DNA of 50,692 bases from Lachnospiraceae bacterium. Its GTDB lineage: Bacteria > Bacillota > Clostridia > Lachnospirales > Lachnospiraceae. Positions 43,431 through 50,692 of the stretch are shown here, one piece after another (position 1 is the first letter of the stretch; each line of letters begins with the position of its first letter). A program made the translations under genes and the position numbers. The stretch covers positions 1 through 50,692 of the forward strand of contig JAFUPV010000065.1 in the NCBI GenBank assembly GCA_017472605.1, in the 5' to 3' direction. Under the pieces are notes generated by a model, which saw only the letters and a list, made by a program, of their open reading frames with translations, ran no database searches and had not been told where the DNA came from.

Positions 43431-44522
43431 CTACTGATACATCCGAAGCATCTCCTCCAACGTCTTCTTCATCTCCCCGCGCACCGAATCCGGTCTGAGC
43501 ACTTCCACCTTCTTCCCCTGACTCAGCATCCACATCAGCACACCTTTTCCATATACATCGGCCTCCATCACCGCGCCGTCTTTCGTCTCCTTTTTCACCT
43601 TCGCCGTCGGCAGCCGGTCCAGCACCGGTTCCAGGCTGTTTCCACAATAGCGGAACTGCAGATGCACCAGATCCCCCGCATACATAAACTGAATCCGCTT
43701 GCGGAACTCCCCCTCTTCAAACCGGCTCGCATAGGCAATCTGAAACTTCTGTCCAATCTCCCTGCAGTCCTTAATCCGGTCGATTCGAAAAACTGCCGGG
43801 TAGGAATATTTCCTGCGGTATTCCCCGGACTCATCCGGCTCCACAATATATGCGATCAGATAAAAATAATACTCCGAAAACAGGAGCGCCGTCGGCTGAA
43901 CCACACGCTTCACCGTCGAAACCACGTTTACCTGTCTCTCATAGACAAGCTCCAGCAGATTACACTCCTCAATCTCTCTTCCCAGCTCCCAGAGCCTGTC
44001 CTTAATATGAGACCGGTTGTGCAGCTCCACATAGTGGAATTTCTCATTCGCAATCAGATCCGACACCAGCTTCCTGTTCACCTGCGGAACACAGCCAAGA
44101 ATCAGCTTCTCCAGAATCTGCGAAATCTCCAGCCTGGTAAACGCCCTGCTCTCCAGCAGAATCTTACTGACCGCAAGAATCTCACTGTTATCCATCAGGG
44201 AACCCTCACAGCCGGTCATCAGAAATTCCTTCTTCTCCCTGCTGTACAGAACCCTCCTGCCGTCACCGGATCCGCGAACCGTGCGCTCATCCAGAAACGC
44301 ACGGATGTCATCAATGTCCCGCTGAATCGAACGCTCATCCACATGATAGCGGTTCGCCTCCTCCGCCTTGGTCAGAAGACGGCCTTCACCAGCGCAGCTG
44401 CCATGACCCGTTTCAGAATCGCCTTTCCATTCCGGATTCGAAGTTCGTGCTCCATCCTTCTCCCCATCGTTCGCTCCATTCGTTTCCTTCCCCCCATCTC
44501 CACTTTGTAAATTCCAGCTCAT
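43431..44522 (-). CDS. WYL domain transcriptional regulator
   Basis: A 363-residue regulator. An N-terminal HTH-like segment (KAEEANRYHVDERSIQRDIDDI, near 53-74) precedes the WYL domain (about 185-290) with YFYLIAYIVEPDESGEYRRKYS and FRIDRIKDC, and a C-terminal WCX-like region with VLMWMLSQGKKVEVL. The first 45 residues are polar and not conserved, so the true start may lie further in or the usual HTH is shortened. WYL proteins often bind nucleic acid or second messengers and control defence or stress genes. It lies between the two Rpn loci. Target unknown. Confidence 0.85.
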   Translation of the reverse strand: MSWNLQSGDGGKETNGANDGEKDGARTSNPEWKGDSETGHGSCAGEGRLLTKAEEANRYHVDERSIQRDIDDIRAFLDERTVRGSGDGRRVLYSREKKEFLMTGCEGSLMDNSEILAVSKILLESRAFTRLEISQILEKLILGCVPQVNRKLVSDLIANEKFHYVELHNRSHIKDRLWELGREIEECNLLELVYERQVNVVSTVKRVVQPTALLFSEYYFYLIAYIVEPDESGEYRRKYSYPAVFRIDRIKDCREIGQKFQIAYASRFEEGEFRKRIQFMYAGDLVHLQFRYCGNSLEPVLDRLPTAKVKKETKDGAVMEADVYGKGVLMWMLSQGKKVEVLRPDSVRGEMKKTLEEMLRMYQ

Positions 44523-44817
44523 TCATCCCCATGACCCGGAATTGCCGCCGGCCTCACCGGTTCACGGTCGTGAATTCACAGCTGTGCACACCGGTTCTGG
44601 CAGCATTTGTCATGGTGAAATCAGGATACCATTTCAGCATGACAGATTCTGTCATTCCAGCAGAAATGTTTTACTCTCACAATAGCAAATTTCATTTCTT
44701 CCGTCGCCCATTTTGAGTAGTCACACAAAAAAAGACGTTGCAACGTTTTTTTGCCGTTCCATCGCCCTCTCATTTTCAGTCATGCCGGATTTCCGGCAAA
44801 CAAACTCTCACTACACA
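44523..44817. other. intergenic region with a flanked palindrome
   Basis: No gene is seen. ACGTTGCAACGT (44735-44746) is a perfect palindrome with A7 before and T7 after it. It has no spare loop, so it may be a weak bidirectional terminator or a protein site. The rest is featureless. Confidence 0.4.
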
Positions 44818-44819
44818 TT

Positions 44820-44862
44820 AAAAACTGCCGCAAAAGCAGATCAAATCCACCTTTGCAGCAGT
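44820..44862 (-). terminator. terminator beside the Rpn fragment
   Basis: On the minus strand ACTGCTGCAAAG pairs with CTTTTGCGGCAGT, followed by TTTTAA. It is the paralogous copy of the terminator at 42308-42349. Confidence 0.8.
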
Positions 44863-44907
44863 TTCCTTCCATCTTCTGTACACAGATTTTCTTCCAGCTG
44901 CGAACCC

Positions 44908-45327
44908 TTACGTTTCGCTCTTCTGCTTCATTTCCAGCAGTTCTTCACAGATTTTCTCTGCGTCATAGTCCGGCGCATAGTGCCCGGCAGCCTCCACAAT
45001 CCGCGCAATCTCTTCCGGATCGGATTCCAGCGCATCGGCAATCGTTTCTGCCGACTGCCCCTTTGCCAGCTTCCTGCAGCACTGCTCAACCAGCTGATGC
45101 AGGCGGCCAGTCTCGAGCCCTTCTTCGCGCCCGGCCTTGCGCTCTTCCGCCATCATAATCTCAAACAGCATATACTTGCCACTCCATTCCCGGTCCTTTT
45201 TGATGGCTGCAATCTTCTCTTCCAACAATGACACAAACTTGTCATTGCTCTTCATCCCGCTCGCCGGATCACCTACATAATCCAGAAAACGTGCCAGCTC
45301 ACCTGGAACCTCATCTTTATTTTCTCA
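44908..45327 (-). pseudogene. C-terminal fragment of an Rpn-family gene
   Basis: The open frame covers 115 residues from an ATG (44908-45255), and the homologous frame continues upstream as NKDEVPGELARFLDYVGDPASG to a TGA near 45328. It matches the C-terminal 130-140 residues of the intact gene at 42395, including KKDREWSGKYML and YDAEKICEELLEM, plus its 3' flank and terminator. The nuclease core is missing. Only one EGLETGR unit remains of the repeat tract. Confidence 0.9.
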
Positions 45328-45399
45328 TAACCTGTAATAATAATTTACCACAAATGAGCATCAAAAACAACCGTTTTATAGATTCTGCTCCTCAAACAA

Positions 45400-45883
45400 T
45401 CATCTGCGCTTCGCATCCACTACCCGAATAATTCCTTCAATCGCTAAAGCAGCTCCCGAAAAGATTCCGGTACCCCCCCAGGCCCAATCGATACATTCGA
45501 ATCCCATGACAGCAGTCAAAGCGCCAAAGATGATTTCCACAATGCCAACCGCTTTCTCCGATTTCTTCAGCAATTTCAAAATACCTGCAACCAGCAGCCC
45601 TGTGCCTGCCAGGAATCCGATGTACTCCCAGTCGTAGGTCAGTTCCAGCGACAGCACAGCGCAGAATGCGCCAAAGACAATCTGAATAATCGCAATTGCT
45701 TTCTGCTTGTTTTTCAGCAGCTGTAAGATTCCGGTTACGCAAAAACAGATTCCAAGGAAAAAAGGCGCCAGTTCCCAGTCAAACTCAGAGTCAAGACTTA
45801 GCAGAAACATCAATCCGCCGCAAACCAGATTGATTACCGCTGCAATTTTCGTATTTTTCTGTTCCGCAATTTGTACAATACAT
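45400..45883 (-). pseudogene. zinc-ribbon membrane protein, frameshifted
   Basis: The visible frame (45400-45813) encodes a small membrane protein with two internal repeats (GICFCVTGILQLLKNKQKAI and GLLVAGILKLLKKSEKAVGI). Upstream in another frame, after an AGGA ribosome binding site, ATG at 45883 starts MYCTNCGTE, a zinc-ribbon opening. Removing one A from the A5 run (45854-45858 on the plus strand as T) joins them as MYCTNCGTENTKIAAVINLV. The repeat unit also extends upstream of 45813, which supports this reading. The original protein was probably about 160 residues. Confidence 0.75.
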
Positions 45884-45991
45884 GTCTTATCCTGCCTTTC
45901 TTATATCGTTTCTCTGTGTTCCATTCTCCTGTCATTTCTTTTCGTCTGAAGACCGGCTTACCACTATCTCTCACAAAAAACCCGATTCTTC

Positions 45992-48023
45992 TCAGTCATA
46001 TGCCGCCTGTTCAATTACTACCCGCATCAGCCGATCCAGTTCTGATTGTGTCTGGGAAACATCATCATAGGACAGATAGGTAGCTTCAAAATAATCTTCT
46101 GAGTATACAGTAAACTGGATAAAAACAGTCACCGCTGCTCCGTTCCGATAACCAATCCCTGTGAACTCTACTACATCAATGGTGTCACCGGTATCTTCAT
46201 CCTTTGCAACGATGTATGCCCAGGATGGATCATCAAAAAACGATTCCAGCGCGTCTCCATAGGTGATTGTCGAATATCCTGGGCAAATCTGCTCCTTTAC
46301 CATCGCAATGTACTTCTGATCCATTTCTGTAATTGCAAACGCGAGGACACCAACAATTAAACTCAGAATCACACCTACCGTTGCGAGTGTCTTTGTATTC
46401 CCGGAAAACCGCTGATTCACTTTGGGCAGCAGAAGAACACCGGCAACGGCAAACTCAGCTGCCGAAACATAATAACCGGTCAACAGAAAAAATACTCCCA
46501 GAAACAGACATCCCCACGTGAAACGTGTGATCCACCGCGGTCGTTCCGGAAGCTTGTCCAGAATCTTCCATATTGTTCCTTTTCCTGCCATGTCCTCCGT
46601 TTGCTCTGCTGTCTTTTCCTCCATTTCCGCCATTGTTTTCTCTTCCGGTTCTGGTTCCTCAGTTGGCGCAGCGGTTGTCTCTTCCGGCTCTGTTTCCCCG
46701 ATTGGTGCAGCGGTTGTCTCTTCCGGCTTCGATTCCTCAATCGGGGCAGCAGTTGTCTCTTCAAACGGATTTTCCGCCTGCTCCCCCGCACTTCCCTCAT
46801 ACTGGCTCACATCAACCAGTGACTCCGTAATATACCAATACTCTCCGGCATACAGCTCCTCCGGCGTTTCTATCTGAATGTTGTGATTGGATCCCTGATA
46901 TTTCAGGACAAAATCCTCCGCCTGATAAATCAGTTCTTCTCCCTCCATTCGATCAAAGGCAGCAGAAAGTTCCCACCGGTTCCAGCTGCCGTCAGTTCCA
47001 TAATACGAAACAGTCAGACAGCCATCCTCCTGACTGCGGATCTGCAGCTCACCGCCGCCCTGCAGGTGATAGAAGTTTCCATAGTTCCCGTACCAGTTCA
47101 GATATTCGTCATACAAATCGCTGTCACCATATTCGTCGGTCTCTTTATATACAATCGCACCGTCTTCTGCCTGATAGAAAAACTGTACTCCATAATAAGA
47201 GTAATCGATTGTCGCTGTTGTCTTCCCACCGTCTGCAGTGATCTGCCTGCGTTTTTCCAGTCTTCCATCACAGCAGCCGATCACTTCTGTTACCGTCGGA
47301 ATCGGTGCATCCAGATTGCTCTCATGCCGTTCGCTGCACAAACATCCCCGCTCATCATAGGTATAGGTTACGATTTCTGTCATTTCTGGCTGATTGTCCT
47401 CACCAGTCTTCGTCCTCTCCGTCCGCTGTAAGAGATGATTCTCGTCATAAAAATAGGTAATCGTTTCACTTGCGCCGGAAGATTCTCTCAAAACAGCCTT
47501 TTGATACTTCCCACTCTCATCGCAGGTATATTCTTTCATCGAATACAGATCATCGCAGCGGTACACTTCACGCATACAGATTCCATCTTTATAGGTATAG
47601 TCGGTTATCGCAATCGTCTCTCCGGTCTGGTATTCCCACCGCACGCATTCCCCATTGGCATTGTAGGTATAACTGCTCAAAGCGCGCTCTCCCGAAGCGC
47701 CCACAGACTTGCATTCCAGGCAATTTCCTGCGTCATCGTAGGAATAAAAATCAATCGTCTTGTTTCCGATCCATCGCGATTCTCGCCTGATATCGAACAC
47801 CAAAACGGCTCAGAATCTCTGCGGCCTCCGGACAGGACGAAATCCCGGTCAACAACTCATAGGTGTCTTCATACTGCCCATTTTCAATCGCCTCCAGTGC
47901 CGCCTGACAGATTTGTGTCTCATCTCCTTCTCCTGTGATATGCTCCGCATGAACACAGAACGTTCCTGTCAGCAGAAGAACACACTATGTTATCATTCCA
48001 ATCCATTTTTTTCTTAGCTGCAT
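45992..48023 (-). pseudogene. large exported YD-repeat-like membrane protein, broken by amber stop and frameshift
   Basis: The main frame (45992-47803, 603 codons) has YD-repeat-like strands (YDDAGNCLE, YTYDERGCL), a Thr/Glu/Pro-rich linker with three EETTAAP units (46640-46760), two or three membrane helices (near 46340-46480) and a C-terminal soluble part. Upstream in another frame is TQICQAALEAIENGQYEDTY; the frames join by removing one base near 47757. Further up, ATG at 48023 reads MQLRKKWIGMIT, then TAG (47985-47987), then CVLLLTGTFCVHAE, which together form a signal peptide interrupted by the amber stop. Two lesions make it a likely pseudogene. Function unknown. Confidence 0.75.
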
Positions 48024-48235
48024 GTTTCTTTTTCCTATTTCTGTTCCCCTTTCCGCCCTTGCTCTTTTTATACAAAACGGACCAGCAATGCTGATCCGTC
48101 ATACGTTTGCCTGTTTCCATTATAGTACAGGTCTATTTCCTTTTCAAGATTGTTCCAGCGGATATCATCTGGCTTTCAGAAACCTTTCTATTCTTCCATC
48201 TCTATATCTCATGTTCACTGGAGACAGAACACTAA

Positions 48236-48333
48236 ACCTTTCAGGTCTTCATTTTCATTTTTTTCAAACCTTTCACCCCGTTAATAAACATCGGTTTTCA
48301 GTATAAACTATAGAAAAACTCTGCCTGAAAGGT
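48236..48333. promoter_or_regulatory. repeated operator-like sites upstream of an XRE gene
   Basis: ACCTTTCAGGT (48236-48246), ACCTTTCACC (48268-48277) and the inverted GCCTGAAAGGT (48323-48333) surround the leader of the XRE gene; AACCTTTC also occurs at 48181-48188. A TATAAA-like -10 lies near 48302 but no strong -35 is seen. Confidence 0.55.
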
Positions 48334-48335
48334 CT

Positions 48336-48704
48336 ATGATCCCTATGCCAAATGATTTCTTAATTCCCATCGGCAGGCGTATCGCACAGATTCGCCGTGC
48401 CAATGGTCTCTCTCAGGAATCCCTCGCTGACCGGCTTGGCGTTTCCTCGAAACATGTTTCTCACACAGAATGCGGTACCTCTTCCCTTTCCCTGAAAAAT
48501 CTGATTGAGTTCTGCCGAATTTTCGACTGCAGTCTTGATTATCTCATTTTCGGAAAGGAAGAGAATCCGGCTCTGACCATCCTTCCGGATGAAATTACTT
48601 CCATCCTCTACAGCGGCTCCGCCGCCGAAAAAGACCGGCTGGTGCGCTATCTGCAGATGTATCTGGAGCTGACCGGTGAGCGGACGGCAGAAGAAGAGAA
48701 CTGA
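48336..48704 (+). CDS. XRE family transcriptional regulator
   Basis: A 122-residue DNA-binding protein with an HTH near residues 12-65 (GRRIAQIRRANGLSQESLAD, then LGVSSKHVSHTECGTSSLSL) followed by a short helical tail. Two start codons are possible: ATG at 48336 just after GAAAGG, or 48345. The repeated CCTTTCAGG sites upstream, one of which contains the ribosome binding site, suggest it represses itself. The upstream gene is broken and on the opposite strand. Confidence 0.88.
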   Translation: MIPMPNDFLIPIGRRIAQIRRANGLSQESLADRLGVSSKHVSHTECGTSSLSLKNLIEFCRIFDCSLDYLIFGKEENPALTILPDEITSILYSGSAAEKDRLVRYLQMYLELTGERTAEEEN

Positions 48705-48948
48705 CTGCAATCCTCTTCCAGTCTGTCATTCCTTTGTTCGTCCCTGTGAAAACGACATCCGACGCATTTCAACCAGATTTCTGCCCCTCGCGTGATATCT
48801 TTCTCCGTTCTTCCTTTGCAGCGCAGCTGTCAGCGTCTGCCAAACAGACTCTTTAACAGAGCCCACGGGATCAAAAGCCAGCCCAAAATGAAGCCATAAA
48901 TTAAGCGATTTAAGAACAGCTCGCCAAACGCGTGAAAGATGATTTTAT
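48705..48948. other. intergenic region, no convincing gene
   Basis: No promoter, terminator or gene is clear. A leftward frame (48830-49072) ends in a hydrophobic helix (LIYGFILGWLLIPWALLKSLF), but it overlaps the rightward gene and lacks a start with a ribosome binding site. Confidence 0.3.
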
Positions 48949-49287
48949 TTGCATAAATCGTCCTTCCGGACTCCCGTTCTCCGTTCCCTGCCCGGCTTTC
49001 GGACTCACACGCTGTGGAAAGAACTGACAGCGCTGGGTTTCTACCTGTTTCTGCTTCCTTTTGCCGAGGCATGTCTGCTTACCTCCGGAATTCCCGGACT
49101 GATCGAAGTGTTTACATTCTATGTAATCATCCCGCTGATTACCATTTTCAACATGGGGAATCTGCTCCGTTTCGTTCCGGTTCGCCTCAGACAGAACAAT
49201 CGGCTGTTTTCCATGGTTCGTGTTGCCGTCACACTGGCATCCATTTTTGTTCCCATGGTCATCGATAATCTGATTCCGGGAGCATAG
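48949..49287 (+). CDS. small membrane protein, unknown
   Basis: The frame encodes about 112 residues from a TTG; a stop lies just upstream. Three hydrophobic segments are visible (LTALGFYLFLLPFAEACLL, EVFTFYVIIPLITIFNMGNL, VAVTLASIFVPMVIDNLI). The first 20-25 residues look non-native, so the gene may be 5'-truncated. It precedes the 49371 gene on the same strand by 83 bp and may be part of the same locus. Confidence 0.4.
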   Translation: MHKSSFRTPVLRSLPGFRTHTLWKELTALGFYLFLLPFAEACLLTSGIPGLIEVFTFYVIIPLITIFNMGNLLRFVPVRLRQNNRLFSMVRVAVTLASIFVPMVIDNLIPGA

Positions 49288-49370
49288 CCTGTGAATCAGA
49301 CGAAATCTCGTCATTCCAGAAATATAATTTGTGAATCAGACATAAAATCATCCGTTCAGGAGGGTAACTC

Positions 49371-49787
49371 ATGAATCAGGCACAAAATCACGCCCTTCTT
49401 TCCTATGAAGAAACAACACGATTGAATCAGCAGATTGATGCGATCCTCTCCTCCCGCTGCTCTGCCGGAAAGAAAATCCGGCAGCTGGAGAAGCTGAATC
49501 AGTCCGTCACAACACCCCTTGCCAAAAGCCGGATTGCCTACTTGCAGCGCAGACTGCAGGCAAAACGGCGTGCCTTCATCGGCCGCCTTCTCGCCGCCCC
49601 GTTTCTTCTCGCCTATCTGCTTTTCATGCTGAATCTGACACATGTTCTTCGTTACCCGGATCAGAATCTCAATCCGGGGTTTGCTTTGCCGTCCGCGACA
49701 ACGGTCATCTACCTGTTGTTTTTGAGTCCGCTGGCGGTTTTGGCGGTTTGTCTGATCCGATATTTCCGGTCAGGCGGGCGCAGGTAA
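49371..49787 (+). CDS. coiled-coil membrane protein, unknown
   Basis: A 138-residue protein with a helical N-terminal half (LNQQIDAILSSRCSAGKKIR to AYLQRRLQAKRRAF, about 18-70) and two hydrophobic segments (LLAAPFLLAYLLFMLNLT and VIYLLFLSPLAVLAVCLIRYF). AGGAGGG precedes the ATG by 7 bases. Its 3' end overlaps the convergent AAA-ATPase-like gene by 83 bp, at the point where that gene loses homology. Confidence 0.65.
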   Translation: MNQAQNHALLSYEETTRLNQQIDAILSSRCSAGKKIRQLEKLNQSVTTPLAKSRIAYLQRRLQAKRRAFIGRLLAAPFLLAYLLFMLNLTHVLRYPDQNLNPGFALPSATTVIYLLFLSPLAVLAVCLIRYFRSGGRR

Positions 49788-50692
49788 GTTCCCGAATCTC
49801 CCGGTTGGGAATTGCCAGCTGATACCGCCTTCCCTCCGCGCGTCCGCGCTGCGTCAGGTAGCCAGTCGTAAACAGCACACTCCACAAATTTTCGATGGTA
49901 GTATCCAGTTCACTGTAAGTCAGCTCCATGTTAATTTCTTTTTCAATGGATTCCCCTGCAATCAGCTGCTCAATTTCATTCCTCGTCTGCTGATTTGCTT
50001 TATCAATGAACCGGCGGACCATTGCATTTCCGCTGGTATTCGCCCAGTAGTTCTCCGGCTCCTTCCCCTCCTCTGCACGCGCCGCATCGCAATCGTTAAT
50101 TACATCCCATGGGCAGTAAACGGAAACGCTGCCAAACTGATATCCGTCATACCACTCCTTCACAAGCGGATACCGCTCCGCCAGACCATAGGAATCCAAC
50201 AGTGTTTTTACATCCTCATCGGTAAATCCAAAATATTCATCATATCTGGTGTCGGTAATGGTGTGCACCTTCAGATTGTTCAGACCGATAAAAATACTCT
50301 CCTTACTGATGCGCAGACAGCCGGTCAGAACCGCAAACTGCAGATATTCGTTGGTTTTCAGCGCATTGCCGAGAAAGCTTCTCATCAAAGCGATCATCTG
50401 GTCATAGTATCCATGTTGAAATGCCTTATCCAAAGGAACATCGTACTCGTCAATCAGGATGACTGTCTTGCGATTATAATGCTTTGTCAATAGCATGGAA
50501 AGCGTCTGCAAGCTTTGTACAAGCATATCATCCGACATGGAAAAAAGGGTATTCTTCCCCGTTCCAACCTGAATCAGCTGTGCATACATCTCTTTCTCAT
50601 TCGCATTCAGACGGGGACTTGTCGTCAGCCATTGATATGCAAGAGCTGCTTTTCCAACCACGCTGCGCATGGAAGCACTTGCGGCTTCAAAC
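49705..50692 (-). CDS. AAA-ATPase-like / PD-(D/E)XK family protein, partial and truncated
   Basis: The gene runs off the right edge (N-terminus missing; the frame is open through FEAASASMRS to the window end). Family landmarks are VILIDEYDVPLDKAF near the Walker B, SIFIGLNNLKVHTITD, FGFTDEDVKTLL, VKEWYDGYQFG and CPWDVIND. After IPNREIREL the protein ends within about 25 residues with unrelated sequence, whereas typical members (AAA-ATPase_like plus PDDEXK_9) continue for about 150-200 more residues into the nuclease domain. The nuclease part therefore seems deleted, with the breakpoint inside the convergent gene. The family is abundant in gut Clostridia and Bacteroidetes and of unknown role. 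Confidence 0.85.
   Translation of the reverse strand, partial: FEAASASMRSVVGKAALAYQWLTTSPRLNANEKEMYAQLIQVGTGKNTLFSMSDDMLVQSLQTLSMLLTKHYNRKTVILIDEYDVPLDKAFQHGYYDQMIALMRSFLGNALKTNEYLQFAVLTGCLRISKESIFIGLNNLKVHTITDTRYDEYFGFTDEDVKTLLDSYGLAERYPLVKEWYDGYQFGSVSVYCPWDVINDCDAARAEEGKEPENYWANTSGNAMVRRFIDKANQQTRNEIEQLIAGESIEKEINMELTYSELDTTIENLWSVLFTTGYLTQRGRAEGRRYQLAIPNREIRELTCARLTGNIGSDKPPKPPADSKTTGR

Noticed and set aside
48830-49072. Leftward 80-codon frame with a hydrophobic C-terminus
   Set aside because: It overlaps the rightward membrane-protein frame, lacks a ribosome binding site, and its first half looks random.

Overview
The window looks like chromosomal DNA of a spore-forming Clostridia member, most likely a Lachnospiraceae gut anaerobe. 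The evidence is moderate GC content, Gram-positive AGGAGG ribosome binding sites, family-level matches (YitT, CvfB, PucR/CdaR-type regulator, heterodimeric ABC exporter, Rpn/PD-(D/E)XK_2 proteins, PotC-PotD fusion) and small 2[4Fe-4S] ferredoxin. Genus cannot be set from the sequence alone. All calls come from reading the sequence; no database search was run.

Positions 1-27,300 are mostly a housekeeping block read leftward. It holds uvrB-uvrA with the broken remnant of an ATP-binding regulator upstream; pgi; a GH30 glycosidase; an exported protein with a BlaR1-like N-terminus; an M24 aminopeptidase; a membrane-anchored NodB-like deacetylase with a long Arg-rich repeat tail; an S41 protease; a CdaR-like regulator; a sugar ABC ATPase; YitT; a rightward XRE gene; a CPBP protease; a thioesterase-cvfB pair; tRNA-Gln(CTG); and a two-gene ABC exporter. 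Rightward genes for a hemolysin III protein and a MerR-type regulator follow.

The main discovery candidate is at 29,263-30,090. A near-consensus promoter is followed by two 53-bp tandem repeats that fold as hairpins with a possible pseudoknot, then an intrinsic terminator, then a 160-codon gene resembling the ToxN/AbiQ/TenpN/CptN endoribonucleases. This is the layout of a type III (RNA antitoxin / protein toxin) system. The toxin's ribosome binding site is a run of eight G, and a 9-bp inverted repeat covers the promoter -35 edge.

Positions 30,100-36,400 hold a ferredoxin gene with its own promoter and structured leader, a polyamine uptake operon (PuuR-like regulator, potA, potB, fused potCD), and a strongly codon-biased beta-propeller protein.

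Positions 36,400-50,692 are accessory and partly decayed: a peptidoglycan-binding protein, an orphan nucleotidyltransferase, membrane or exported proteins with low-complexity repeats, a frameshifted DUF3990 gene next to a DUF3791-XRE fusion (second toxin-antitoxin candidate), two related Rpn genes (one a fragment), a WYL regulator, several genes broken by single-base changes, an XRE gene with repeated operator-like sites, and a truncated AAA-ATPase-like gene running off the right edge. In-frame minisatellites recur across the window, and a roughly 80-100 bp intergenic repeat occurs three times.
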